Shown here: in pieces, positions 9,687 to 18,383 of the stretch | Layout: each line of letters begins with the position of its first letter | Position numbering within the stretch: the stretch's first letter is position 1 | NCBI RefSeq assembly: GCF_023015985.1 | Contig: NZ_JALKAO010000003.1 | Coordinates: 558,001-622,000, forward strand | DNA: 64,000 nucleotides | Source: Marivita sp. S6314 | Lineage (GTDB): Bacteria > Pseudomonadota > Alphaproteobacteria > Rhodobacterales > Rhodobacteraceae | Direction of reading: 5' to 3' | Notes under the pieces: model-generated | The model's input: only the letters and a program-made list of their open reading frames with translations | Database searches by the model: none | Told to the model about the DNA's origin: nothing | Position numbers and translations under genes: made by a program

Positions 9687-10325
9687 ATGTCCCAAACCCC
9701 CATCTTATGGTCTTTCAGACGCTGCCCCTACGCCATGCGCGCGCGGATGGCTGTTCTGAGTGCCGGGGTACCGGTGACCCTGCACGAGATCGTCTTGCGC
9801 GACAAACCCGCCGCTTTTCTTGACACATCACCGTCGGCAACAGTGCCGTGCCTTGCGGTTGCGGATACCGTCTTGGACGAAAGTCTGGATATCATGGTCT
9901 GGGCGTTGAAGCAGAACGACCCAGAGCACCTGTTGGACATGCCGCAAGACGGGTGGGACCTGATCCAGGACAACGATGGCCCGTTCAAACAGGCTTTGGA
10001 TCACACCAAATACGCCACCCGGTATGCGGACCTTGATCCGGATGCCGAACGCGCCAAGGCGGTGCGGTTTCTGATGCAACTGGATATGCGATTGACGGAC
10101 CACGCGTACCTTGTGGCGGATCACGCGACGCTGGCGGACCTCGCGATCTTTCCGTTTGTCCGTCAATTCGCACATATTGATCGCGCGTGGTTTGATGCGC
10201 AGCCTTGGCCGCATTTGGCGGCGTGGCTGACGCGGTACACCGACAGCGCGCGCTTTACACAGGCGATGACAAAGTACCCGCCCTGGAAGGACGGGGACGC
10301 GCCGGTCCTGTTCGGCGCGCCCTAG
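9687..10325 (+). CDS. glutathione S-transferase family protein
   Basis: Cytosolic GST-like protein of 212 residues. The N-terminal thioredoxin fold carries CPYAMRARMAV at residues ~13-23, where the Cys would act on or bind glutathione, and the cis-Pro region SATVPCLAV followed by DESLDIMVWAL, which binds the gamma-glutamyl part. The rest is the all-helical GST C-terminal domain (HATLADLAIFPFVRQF). ATG 9687 is preferred over in-frame 9654 since homologs start close to the first strand. Substrate is unknown. Confidence 0.88.
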   Translation: MSQTPILWSFRRCPYAMRARMAVLSAGVPVTLHEIVLRDKPAAFLDTSPSATVPCLAVADTVLDESLDIMVWALKQNDPEHLLDMPQDGWDLIQDNDGPFKQALDHTKYATRYADLDPDAERAKAVRFLMQLDMRLTDHAYLVADHATLADLAIFPFVRQFAHIDRAWFDAQPWPHLAAWLTRYTDSARFTQAMTKYPPWKDGDAPVLFGAP

Positions 10326-10337
10326 CTGCGCGCGGTG

Positions 10338-11459
10338 TCAGGCGGCCCTGAGCACCAGCTGCGGCGACGTCACGTCGATCCCGAGTGCTTTACCAACAGC
10401 ATAGTAGGTCAGTTTCCCGGCATGCACGTTCAGCCCGTTCAACAGGTGCGGATCATCCGCGCAGGCCTGCCGCCAGCCCTTATCGGCCAAGGCCAGCATG
10501 TAGGGCATCGTCGCGTTGCCCAACGCGATAGTAGAGGTGCGTGCCACGGCACCGGGCATATTGGCGACGCAATAGTGAATGATGCCATCCACATCGTAGA
10601 TCGGGTCCTGATGCGTGGTGGCCCGGGAGGTTTCAAAACACCCGCCCTGATCAATGGCCACATCCACCAGAACCGACCCGGGTTTGAGAAGTGACAGTTG
10701 GTCCCGGCTGACCAGCTTGGGCGCGGCAGCGCCCGGGATCAGAACCGCGCCGATGATCATGTCCATGCGGGGCAGCAGCTCTTCCACCGCGGCCTTGTCG
10801 GAATATTGCGTGGTCAGACGTCCCATGAAGACATCGTCCAGATAAGACAGGCGCGGGACCGACCGGTCCAGAACGGTGACATTGGCCCCCATGCCAACGG
10901 CCACGCGCGCGGCGGCCGCACCGACAACGCCGCCACCGATGATCGCCACGTTGGCGGGGCGCACGCCGGGCACGCCGCCCATCAGAACACCGCTGCCGCC
11001 ATTGGCCTTCTGAAGCGCCCACGCACCGCTTTGGGGTGCAAGACGCCCTGCAACTTCCGACATCGGCGCCAGCAAGGGCAGGCCACCGGCATCGTCTGTC
11101 ACGGTCTCATAAGCGATCGCCGTACAGCCTGATTCCAGAAGGTCATTGGTTTGTTCGGGGTCAGGGGCAAGATGGAGGTACGTGAACAAAAGCTGCCCTT
11201 CGCGCAGCATCTTGCGTTCGACCGGTTGTGGTTCTTTGACCTTTACGATCATGTCGGCGCTGGCGAACACGTCTTCGGCTGTATCTGCGATAGCCGCGCC
11301 AGCCGCCCGATACGTGTCATCATCAAAGCCCGCACCAATGCCGGCACCGCTTTCCACAAGGACGTCATGTCCATGTGCAATGGCTTCCTGAGCCGCGCTT
11401 GGGGTCAATCCGACGCGGAACTCTTGCGGTTTGATTTCACGCGGGCATCCGATTTTCAT
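10338..11459 (-). CDS. ald: alanine dehydrogenase
   Basis: NAD-dependent oxidative deamination of L-alanine to pyruvate and ammonia. The 373-residue length is normal. The N-terminus [20 protein letters not shown] carries the substrate-binding Arg; KVKEPQ holds the conserved Lys; HLAPDPEQ includes the active-site His; the Rossmann motif is [15 protein letters not shown]; the C-terminal part has [13 protein letters not shown] and [22 protein letters not shown]-type sequence. The start at 11459 has AGGAGGAG upstream. It is divergent from an Lrp/AsnC regulator, the classic ald-aldR arrangement. Confidence 0.97.
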   Translation of the reverse strand: MKIGCPREIKPQEFRVGLTPSAAQEAIAHGHDVLVESGAGIGAGFDDDTYRAAGAAIADTAEDVFASADMIVKVKEPQPVERKMLREGQLLFTYLHLAPDPEQTNDLLESGCTAIAYETVTDDAGGLPLLAPMSEVAGRLAPQSGAWALQKANGGSGVLMGGVPGVRPANVAIIGGGVVGAAAARVAVGMGANVTVLDRSVPRLSYLDDVFMGRLTTQYSDKAAVEELLPRMDMIIGAVLIPGAAAPKLVSRDQLSLLKPGSVLVDVAIDQGGCFETSRATTHQDPIYDVDGIIHYCVANMPGAVARTSTIALGNATMPYMLALADKGWRQACADDPHLLNGLNVHAGKLTYYAVGKALGIDVTSPQLVLRAA

Positions 11460-11546
11460 GGGTCTCTCCTCCTGATCTCCACTTCTTAGCATGATCCTGT
11501 TGCGGTGAAATTTGGTCTGGAATTGTGGCGCAATGCGCTCCATCAT

Positions 11547-11561
11547 TCGAAGAATCTTCGA
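11547..11561. promoter_or_regulatory. 15-bp palindrome, candidate Lrp/AldR operator
   Basis: TCGAAGAATCTTCGA is a perfect palindrome around one central base. It lies in the 136-bp region between ald (start 11459, minus) and the Lrp-type gene (start 11596, plus), 35 bp before the latter. Position and symmetry suggest the operator bound by the regulator; this is inference. Confidence 0.6.
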
Positions 11562-11595
11562 CCAATCACTCGTTTATTGAAAGAGATCGCGGCTA

Positions 11596-12054
11596 ATGGC
11601 GCTGGATGACATGGATCGGCGGATTTTGCGGGTGCTTCAAACCAAGGGCCGCATATCCAACGCGGAACTGGCGGATGTGGTGCATTTGTCGGCGTCTGCG
11701 TGTCACCGCAGGGTCCAAAGGCTAGAGGCGGATGGATATATTCGGGACTATGTCGCGTTGTTGAATGCCCGAAAGCTGGGGATGCCGACAACGGTGTTTG
11801 TCGAGATAACGCTCAACGGTCAGGCGGATGAAATCCTTGACGCATTTGAAAAGGCGGTATCGCGGGTGCCCGACGTTCTGGAATGCCATCTGATGGCCGG
11901 ATCGGCGGATTACATTCTAAAGGTCGTTGCGGAAGACACCGAAGATTTTGCCCGCATTCACCGCCAGTATCTGACCCGATTGCCCGGCGTCGCGCAGATG
12001 CAAAGCTCCTTCGCGCTGCGCACCGTGTTCAAGACAACCGCGCTTCCGGTCTGA
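11596..12054 (+). CDS. Lrp/AsnC family regulator, probable ald activator
   Basis: Leucine-responsive-protein-type regulator of 152 residues. The N-terminal HTH begins LDDMDRRILRVLQTKGRISNAELA-like sequence with HLSASACHRRVQRLE as recognition helix; the C-terminal RAM domain (~65-150) forms the octamer and binds an amino acid. In related systems the divergently encoded Lrp homologue (AldR/BkdR type) activates ald when alanine is present. Divergence from ald and the palindrome between them support that role here. Confidence 0.93.
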   Translation: MALDDMDRRILRVLQTKGRISNAELADVVHLSASACHRRVQRLEADGYIRDYVALLNARKLGMPTTVFVEITLNGQADEILDAFEKAVSRVPDVLECHLMAGSADYILKVVAEDTEDFARIHRQYLTRLPGVAQMQSSFALRTVFKTTALPV

Positions 12055-12091
12055 AAATGTGATAGACTGACCCCGCAAAGGGAGATGGATC

Positions 12092-12484
12092 ATGGGTGAG
12101 AGAACCGGATACGTCGCGTGGTCAGAACTGATGACGCGCGATACGAAAGCGGCGTGTGACTACTACGCGGAAACCTGCGGCTGGACATTTGACACGATGA
12201 AAATGGATGGCGGTCAGGACTATTTCATCGCAATGCAGGACGGCAAGGGCGTTGCCGGGATCATGGATATCGCGGGCATCCCGAATTACGAAGACACGCC
12301 CGCGCATTGGTTTACGTATCTTGGGGTGTCGGACGTCGATGCGCAGGTGGCAAAAACGTCCCAAATGGGCGGAACCGTGTTGCGACCTCCCTTTGACGTG
12401 CCGGGCATCGGTCGGATTGCGATTGTCATGGATCCGGGCGGCGCAGCCTTTGGATTTATCACCGAAGCGGACGGGCCATCGTAG
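12092..12484 (+). CDS. VOC (glyoxalase/bleomycin resistance) family protein
   Basis: A 130-residue vicinal-oxygen-chelate protein. It shows one VOC module pair: MGERTGYVAWSELMTRD at the start, then DYYAETCGWTFD in the first beta-alpha-beta-beta-beta unit, and WFTYLGVSDVDAQVAK with DPGGAAFGFITE in the second. This resembles the subfamily of CFP-30B/YdeM-like VOC proteins rather than true glyoxalase I. Reaction unknown. A GGGAG site lies just upstream. It stands alone after the Lrp gene, 37 bp downstream. Confidence 0.85.
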   Translation: MGERTGYVAWSELMTRDTKAACDYYAETCGWTFDTMKMDGGQDYFIAMQDGKGVAGIMDIAGIPNYEDTPAHWFTYLGVSDVDAQVAKTSQMGGTVLRPPFDVPGIGRIAIVMDPGGAAFGFITEADGPS

Positions 12485-12585
12485 ACTGTTTGTCTCTGGT
12501 CCGAGTTGCCGATAAGGTAGGGAACACACCCGGAGCACCTGCGCGTGTCGTAGCCTCCAGCATTCACCCAAACTCTGGAGCAACC

Positions 12586-13020
12586 ATGACCCAAGTCAAA
12601 GCGGGCGATACCGTCTCGATTCATTACACCGGAACGCTGGCGGACGGGGAAACCTTCGACAGCTCTGCCGGGCGCGAGCCCTTGGAATTTGCCGTCGGCG
12701 CAGGCCAGATCATTCCCGGCCTCGATCAGGCCATTCCCGGCATGGCGGTGGGCGACAAAAAGGTGGTCGTTGTGCCGGCCGATCAGGCCTATGGCCAGAT
12801 GGACCCGAATGCACGCCAAGCTGTCCCGCGGTCAGAGATTCCGGCGGAAATTCCGTTGGAGCCCGGGACGCAACTTCAGATGCAGACACCAACAGGGCAG
12901 GTTGTGCCCGTGATGGTCGCCGAAGTGACAGACACCGAAGTGACGCTTGACGCCAACCATCCGCTGGCTGGCAAAGACCTGACCTTTGCGATCGAGCTGG
13001 TCGAGATCAAAGCGGCGTGA
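12586..13020 (+). CDS. FKBP-type peptidyl-prolyl cis-trans isomerase (SlyD-like)
   Basis: Folding enzyme or chaperone of 144 residues that isomerises Xaa-Pro bonds. The start MTQVKAGDTVSIHYTGTL, the FKBP segment FDSSAGREPLEF, and GAGQIIPGLDQAIPGMAVGD are all present. An insert (~70-125) at the position of the SlyD IF chaperone domain separates the two FKBP halves, and LAGKDLTFAIELVEI closes the fold. There is no His-rich tail, unlike E. coli SlyD. The ATG at 12586 is chosen for the family N-terminus; the frame opens at 12490. Confidence 0.93.
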   Translation: MTQVKAGDTVSIHYTGTLADGETFDSSAGREPLEFAVGAGQIIPGLDQAIPGMAVGDKKVVVVPADQAYGQMDPNARQAVPRSEIPAEIPLEPGTQLQMQTPTGQVVPVMVAEVTDTEVTLDANHPLAGKDLTFAIELVEIKAA

Positions 13021-13080
13021 TCCCAAAAGTGGCCTGAACCAACAGCTCGGCTTTGACCGTCTTAGGATTTTCCGGCAGCG

Positions 13081-14799
13081 TCAGGTGCGAATGCCGGAAA
13101 ACCGCTCTTGCCAGTCGGCGCGCTCATCATCGCTGATCTTGCGGAACGTCACTTCGGGAACCGAAAACGCGTGACCCACCGGCATGGCCGCCAATGCGCT
13201 TGTGGCGTCCGTGGGCCAGTCTGTGTCGTCGCTTTGCATCGCCGTTTGCAACTGTGCCGACGCGTCCGGGATGAACGGGCTTGAGATCACGGCGTAGAAC
13301 CGGATCAGGTTCAACGCCAAGCGGATTTGCATTGCGGCCGTGTCAGGGTCTTCCTTGAACGTCGTCCAAGGCGCGACATCCTGCAGGTATTCGTTGCCCA
13401 TCGCCCAGAGTGCGCGCAAAGCGGCGGCGGCTTTGCGGACCTCAATGGCGTCCATGTGGGACTGATACTCGGCCAGACCCTTGTCGATGTCCTCGATCAA
13501 CTGTGCTTCCCGGTCGCCGGGTGTGCCGCCTTCGGGGACCGTCTCGCCAAACTTCGAACGGCAGAATTTCGTCACGCGGCTGGCAAAGTTGCCCAGCACG
13601 TCCGCAAGGTCCTTATTGACCGAAGTCTGGAAATTTTCCCACGTGAATTCGCTGTCCGAGCTTTCGGGCGCATGGCTAAGTAGCCACCAGCGCCAATAGT
13701 CAGCGGGCAGGATTTCCAGCGCCTGATCCATGAACACGCCGCGCCCTTGAGAGGTGCTGAACTGGCCACCGTCATAGTTCAGGTAATTGAACGACTTGAT
13801 GTAATCGACCAGCTTCCAATCTTCGCCCGATCCAAGGATCGTGGCCGGGAAGGACAGTGTGTGGAACGGGACGTTGTCTTTGCCCATGAACTGCGTGTAG
13901 CGGACATCATCCGCGCCCTTGTCGGTGCGCCACCAGCGTTCCCAATCGGCATCGGTCTTGCCATGCGCCTCGGCCCATTCGCCGGCACAGGCGATGTATT
14001 CGATCGGGGCGTCGAACCAGACATAGAACACCTTGCCTTCCATGCCGGGCCAGTCCTCGGTGCCCTTTTTGACGGGGATACCCCAGTCAAGGTCCCGCGT
14101 GATGCCCCGGTCCTGAAGACCGTCGCCATCGTTCAGCCATTTCTTCGCAATCGACGTGGTCAGTACAGGCCAATCCGTCTTGCTGTCGATCCAGTCCTGC
14201 AACTTGCCGCGCATGTCGGACTGGCGCAGGTACAGGTGCTTGGTCTCGCGCACCTCAAGGTCGGTCGATCCCGAAATCGCCGAACGCGGGTCGATCAGGT
14301 CGGTCGGGTCTAGCTGTTTGGTGCAGTTTTCGCACTGATCCCCGCGAGCTTGGTCATAGCCGCAATTGGGGCAGGTGCCTTCGATATAGCGGTCAGGAAG
14401 AAAGCGCTTGTCGGTGTGGGAATAGACCTGCTTTTCGCTGACTTCCTTGATCAATCCGGCATCCGCCAGACGCCCTGCAAAATGCTGGGTCAGCTTGTGG
14501 TTCTGTGGGCTGGAAGACCGGCCGAAATGATCAAAGCTCAAGCGAAACCCCGTGGCGATCTCGGCCTGCACCGCCCACATCTCGGCGCAGTAATCTGCTA
14601 CTGGCTTGCCTGCTTTCGCTGCCGCCAGTTCCGCCGGAGTGCCGTGTTCGTCAGTGGCACACAGGAACATGACCTCGTTGCCGCGCGCGCGCAGGTAGCG
14701 GGCGTACAGGTCCGCGGGCAACTGGCTGCCCACAAGGTTTCCAAGGTGTTTGATCCCGTTGATGTAAGGGATCGCCGACGTGATCAGATGCCGTGCCAT
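13081..14799 (-). CDS. metG: methionine--tRNA ligase
   Basis: Class I synthetase charging tRNA-Met, 572 residues. The HIGH-equivalent HLGNL lies near residue 18 in [17 protein letters not shown] four-cysteine zinc knuckle is [17 protein letters not shown] (~143-159). The KMSKS-equivalent region reads [11 protein letters not shown], so the usual second Lys is replaced; this FSTS variant is common in this enzyme subgroup. The anticodon-binding helical domain follows (~400-560). There is no C-terminal EMAP-II-like domain. It is downstream of the MFS gene on the same strand with a 70-bp gap. Confidence 0.96.
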   Translation of the reverse strand: MARHLITSAIPYINGIKHLGNLVGSQLPADLYARYLRARGNEVMFLCATDEHGTPAELAAAKAGKPVADYCAEMWAVQAEIATGFRLSFDHFGRSSSPQNHKLTQHFAGRLADAGLIKEVSEKQVYSHTDKRFLPDRYIEGTCPNCGYDQARGDQCENCTKQLDPTDLIDPRSAISGSTDLEVRETKHLYLRQSDMRGKLQDWIDSKTDWPVLTTSIAKKWLNDGDGLQDRGITRDLDWGIPVKKGTEDWPGMEGKVFYVWFDAPIEYIACAGEWAEAHGKTDADWERWWRTDKGADDVRYTQFMGKDNVPFHTLSFPATILGSGEDWKLVDYIKSFNYLNYDGGQFSTSQGRGVFMDQALEILPADYWRWWLLSHAPESSDSEFTWENFQTSVNKDLADVLGNFASRVTKFCRSKFGETVPEGGTPGDREAQLIEDIDKGLAEYQSHMDAIEVRKAAAALRALWAMGNEYLQDVAPWTTFKEDPDTAAMQIRLALNLIRFYAVISSPFIPDASAQLQTAMQSDDTDWPTDATSALAAMPVGHAFSVPEVTFRKISDDERADWQERFSGIRT

Positions 14800-14869
14800 A
14801 GTCTGTGCGCCTGCGTTTGGTCTGGAGTTGACGTCGCTTTAGCGGATCACAGACGCAAGGACCAGTGGG

Positions 14870-16090
14870 TCAGTCCTTTTCGCGGCTCGACTTTATCAGG
14901 CGACCCACAAGGAACGAGGTGCGCGGGGCGTAGACATAGTTGGTTTTGGCCTTGGCCGGGCGGGCGCGCATGCGGATCACGCCAAAAAGGATCAGCCCGG
15001 CATGACCGACCGCGATCATCATGAAAAGCGCCGGTGGTCCGTAGGCTTCCATCAGAACCGAGGCAAGGTAAGGCGCGGCGATGGCACCGCATGCAAACCA
15101 GAACATCATCGCGGCGGACAGCTCCACCCGTTCGTCGCTGTTGGCGAAATCATGCGCGTGGGCCGACGCAACCGAGAATATCGGAAAGGTTGTGAGACCG
15201 AACAGTCCGGCCATCAGCATCACACCGGTGGTCGACAGGTCGGTGAGCGTTGCTGTGGCGATACAAGAGGCGATGGCCGCGACGGACAACCAGATCAGGA
15301 TGTGCCGTCTGTCGAATTTGTCGGCCAGCCATCCCACCGGATATTGCGCAAGCGCGCCTCCGGCGACAAAGGCGGCAAGGAAAAGCGCAATCTGGTCAAG
15401 CGCAAGGCCCACATCCTGGCCGTAAACCGGACCAACCATGCGGAATGAGGCCGAGGACAAGGCTGCCACAACGGCTCCTGCGGCGGCCAGCGGGGAACGC
15501 TGCACCGCAAGCATGGGGCGCAGACGCGGCGTGCTGGGCGTGGTGGGTTGCCGACGTGTGGTCAGCGCCATCGGCAGCAGCGCGGCGCAACACAACAGCG
15601 CCAGCAGGTTGTAGCTGACATAGGCCGCCGGGGTCAGCACGCCGATCAGAAGCTGGGCGGCCAGAGAGGCCCCCATGTCCGCAATGCGGTAGAGCCCCAT
15701 CGTCCGCCCGCGTGTTTCGTTTGTGACCTCGGAGTTAAGCCAGGCCTCGATCACGGTGTAACAGCCGGCGATACAAACACCGGTGGCCACGCGCATCACG
15801 GCCCAGGCGATCGGGTCGGTGATAAGCATGTGTGACAGCAGCCCAATTGCGCCAAGGGCCGTAAACGCCGAAAAGGCGCGGGCGTGTCCAACCGACCCCA
15901 TGAGGCGCGGAGCCCACCAGCAGCCAATAAAGAACCCGACGAAATGCGCGGAACCCAGCATCCCGATCTCGGCTGTCGAGAATCCCAGCGTGATGCCAGA
16001 GATCGCATCCAGCGGCCCCACACCACCTGACGACAGTTGCAGCAGAATGACGGACAAAAAGAGGGCGGCAAAGGACAATGGCAGGCGCAT
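14870..16090 (-). CDS. major facilitator superfamily transporter
   Basis: Inner-membrane secondary transporter of 406 residues with twelve predicted spans. MFS features: the loop 2-3 segment with WWAPRLMGSVGHARAF, an R-rich VMRVATGVCIAGCYTVIEAWLNSE in TM5 region, and the second-half repeat ALAQYPVGWLADKFDRR. It resembles the YfkF/YcaD-like sugar-type MFS group, but the substrate is unknown. It starts 15 bp after the stop of the SOS-boxed imuA-like gene, so the two are probably cotranscribed. Confidence 0.88.
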   Translation of the reverse strand: MRLPLSFAALFLSVILLQLSSGGVGPLDAISGITLGFSTAEIGMLGSAHFVGFFIGCWWAPRLMGSVGHARAFSAFTALGAIGLLSHMLITDPIAWAVMRVATGVCIAGCYTVIEAWLNSEVTNETRGRTMGLYRIADMGASLAAQLLIGVLTPAAYVSYNLLALLCCAALLPMALTTRRQPTTPSTPRLRPMLAVQRSPLAAAGAVVAALSSASFRMVGPVYGQDVGLALDQIALFLAAFVAGGALAQYPVGWLADKFDRRHILIWLSVAAIASCIATATLTDLSTTGVMLMAGLFGLTTFPIFSVASAHAHDFANSDERVELSAAMMFWFACGAIAAPYLASVLMEAYGPPALFMMIAVGHAGLILFGVIRMRARPAKAKTNYVYAPRTSFLVGRLIKSSREKD

Positions 16091-16105
16091 GCGCCTCTGG
16101 TGGGC

Positions 16106-16777
16106 CTAATGCGAGGCGAGGTCCACTTTGAATTCGACCTGCTTGGTCGCTTTCGGCTGTTTTCGCGGGTTCGCGTCGGTAACGGGGGCCAGGTGACCTG
16201 TGCGTTTGTCGAGCGTCCATGTCCGGGGCGGGGCCATGCGGGCGCGCAGACGTTCCAGAACCCACTGATCCCCTTTTGCATCATGTGCGGCGCGCAGCGA
16301 CCAGCGCGTTTCGATTCCCGGTGCGCCACCGCTGTCCGGCGTCAGCAACAGTGCCAGCGGTCGGCAGTGGCCCATGCCGCAGCCGGTCTCGGCCGCCAGA
16401 TGCAGACGCCGCACGGGGGTCATGGCCGGGGGCGCGTGCAGATCGCCGATCACAATCGGGGCGCAGCCCGCGCGCAAGGCCTCTTCCATCGCCCAGAGCA
16501 AAGACGTGTCGCGGTCGGCACGCACGAACACCACATCCCTTGGAGGAATGAATTGTGCCAGACCATCGGGGTTAAGCCTGTCAGACGCCTTGGGGGTGGT
16601 GATCCAGATCACGGGCGCGCCGATCTGTGCGGTCAGCGCCAAGGCCAATGTCCGCCGCGCCGGGCCGCACAATTCATGGACACGCCCCAAGGCAAGCGTG
16701 ATATCGTCATCGCCCAAAGATACCGAAGGGACCGGTTTGTGCGGACGCCGGGACAGGAGAGCGGAAGCGGACTGCAT
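16106..16777 (-). CDS. imuA: ImuA-like SOS-mutagenesis protein
   Basis: A 223-residue RecA/SulA-like protein resembling ImuA, which works with ImuB and DnaE2 in error-prone translesion synthesis. Seen: GRVHELCGPARRTLALALTA at the N-terminal core, then APVIWIT (Walker-B-like strand), SLLWAMEEALRAGCAPIVIG, typical of ImuA, and VRRLHLAAETG. The start 16777 is chosen because a perfect LexA box lies 18 bp upstream; the frame extends to 16894 but that would put the box inside the gene. imuB and dnaE2 are not adjacent; an MFS gene follows instead. Confidence 0.8.
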   Translation of the reverse strand: MQSASALLSRRPHKPVPSVSLGDDDITLALGRVHELCGPARRTLALALTAQIGAPVIWITTPKASDRLNPDGLAQFIPPRDVVFVRADRDTSLLWAMEEALRAGCAPIVIGDLHAPPAMTPVRRLHLAAETGCGMGHCRPLALLLTPDSGGAPGIETRWSLRAAHDAKGDQWVLERLRARMAPPRTWTLDKRTGHLAPVTDANPRKQPKATKQVEFKVDLASH

Positions 16778-16794
16778 GGAAACAGAGTATAGAT

Positions 16795-16809
16795 GTTCGC
16801 ATTTTGTTC
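16795..16809. promoter_or_regulatory. LexA (SOS) box
   Basis: GTTC-GCATTTT-GTTC is an exact match to the direct-repeat LexA site GTTCN7GTTC known from Rhodobacter and other alphaproteobacteria. It lies 18 bp before the imuA-like ATG at 16777 and supports both that start and DNA-damage induction. It also lies in the divergent region with modA. Confidence 0.88.
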
Positions 16810-16914
16810 TCAAGAGTTTCGTTGCATGACCTGTGTGACCTCTTGCCTGTTTCCAAAGCAATTGATCTGGTGCATCCAACCGGATGTGTTTCAAGACAAG
16901 GATTTGGTCCTTAG

Positions 16915-17688
16915 GTGATCTCTCTTTTGCGCACAGTTCTGCTGGCCACGTGCCTTGCTGCGCCGGTTCAGGCGAAAGAGATCACCGTATTCGCGGCGGC
17001 CTCTTTGGGTGATGCATTGGAACAGGCGGCCCAGGGGTGGGAGGAACACACAGGTCATGCCGTGACGCTTGTTCTGGCCGGGACATCCACGCTTGCCCGG
17101 CAGATCGATGCAGGCGCGCCTGCCGACGTTTTCGTGTCGGCGAATGTGGACTGGATGGACTGGCTGTCAACGCACGAACGCATAGACGCGCAGAGCCGAC
17201 GCGACATCGCGTCGAACCGCCTTGTCCTGATTGCCCATGACCGCAGCGCGCAGTCTGACACGGTCCTGACCGAAGCAACCGATCTGACGGAGTGGTTGGG
17301 TACGGATGGCAGGCTTGCCATCGCTTTGCCAGAAGCGGTGCCCGCAGGGGTATACGGCAAGGCGGCCTTGACCCAGCTTGGGCTTTGGGACGCGGTTGCG
17401 TCGCGGCTTGCGCCAACCGACAACGTGCGCGCCGCGCTGGCGCTGGTTGCCTTGGGCGAAGCGCCGTTGGGCATTGTCTATGAAACCGATGCTTTGGCCG
17501 AAAAAGGCGTGACCGTTGCCGCGACCTTTCCGGACACAAGCCATCCGCCCATCCGGTACGCTGCCGCCGTGGTTGCCGACTCGGCCAATCCTGAACTTGC
17601 TGCCGGGTTTCTCTCATGGCTCGTTTCCGGAACGGGTCAGGCTGCACTTGCGGCGCATGGATTTCTGCCGCCGAAAGCGATGCCCTGA
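16915..17688 (+). CDS. modA: molybdate ABC transporter substrate-binding protein
   Basis: Periplasmic molybdate/tungstate receptor of 257 residues. Starts with GTG. A signal peptide runs to about residue 20 (cleavage after APVQA), followed by the ModA mature start KEITVFAAASLGDALEQAA. The anion-binding Ser/Thr region LAGTSTLARQI and the conserved GAPADVFVSAN, ASNRLVLIA and FLSWLVSGTGQAALAAHGF follow. It overlaps modB by one base (TGATG), indicating coupling. No ModE palindrome was recognised upstream. Confidence 0.96.
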   Translation: MISLLRTVLLATCLAAPVQAKEITVFAAASLGDALEQAAQGWEEHTGHAVTLVLAGTSTLARQIDAGAPADVFVSANVDWMDWLSTHERIDAQSRRDIASNRLVLIAHDRSAQSDTVLTEATDLTEWLGTDGRLAIALPEAVPAGVYGKAALTQLGLWDAVASRLAPTDNVRAALALVALGEAPLGIVYETDALAEKGVTVAATFPDTSHPPIRYAAAVVADSANPELAAGFLSWLVSGTGQAALAAHGFLPPKAMP

Positions 17689-18383
17689 TGGACTGGTTGG
17701 GGCCGGAAGAATGGCAAGCGGTTGCGCTGTCGCTGAAGGTGTCGTTCTGGGCGACGTTGCTCAGCGTGCCGTTTGGCCTGCTTTGTGCCCTGGCGCTGGC
17801 GCGGGGGCGGTTTTTCGGGCGTGATATGCTGAACTGGCTGGTGCATCTGCCCCTGGTCTTGCCGCCGGTGGTCACCGGCTATCTGCTGTTGCTCAGCTTC
17901 GGACGACGCGGACCTGTCGGGGCATTTCTGGACGACACGTTCGGGATCACGCTGGCCTTTCAGTGGACGGGGGCGGCCCTGGCGGCGGCGATCATGGCGT
18001 TTCCGCTGATGGTGCGGGCCATGCGACTGGCCATCGAGGCGGTTGATCCAAAACTGGAGGAAGCGGCGGCAACGCTGGGGGCCAGTCGTTTCAAGGTGTT
18101 CACCACGGTGACCTTGCCATTGATCCTGCCGGGGGTGATCGCTGGCGCGGTGCTGGCCTTTGCCAAGGCGATGGGGGAATTTGGCGCGACAATCACATTC
18201 GTGTCCAATATCCCCGGCGAAACACGCACCGTGCCGTCGGCCATCTATGCCTTTCTGCAGGTGCCCGGCGGCGAAACCGCGGCGTTGCGATTGGTGGCAG
18301 TTGCGGTGGCCATCGCCATCGGCGCGCTGATCCTGTCGGAATGGCTGTCGCGCCGGGTGGCAAAACGGATCTCGGGGGCATGA
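17688..18383 (+). CDS. modB: molybdate ABC transporter permease
   Basis: Inner-membrane channel subunit, 231 residues, with about five spans. The ATPase-coupling EAA loop is EAAATLGASRFKVFTTVTLP, followed by PGVIAGAVLAFAKAMGEFGATITFVSN, characteristic of ModB (GEFGAT). ATG 17688 overlaps the modA stop by one base; the longer frame from 17616 is rejected because it runs inside modA. The gene overlaps modC by four bases (ATGA). Confidence 0.96.
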   Translation: MDWLGPEEWQAVALSLKVSFWATLLSVPFGLLCALALARGRFFGRDMLNWLVHLPLVLPPVVTGYLLLLSFGRRGPVGAFLDDTFGITLAFQWTGAALAAAIMAFPLMVRAMRLAIEAVDPKLEEAAATLGASRFKVFTTVTLPLILPGVIAGAVLAFAKAMGEFGATITFVSNIPGETRTVPSAIYAFLQVPGGETAALRLVAVAVAIAIGALILSEWLSRRVAKRISGA

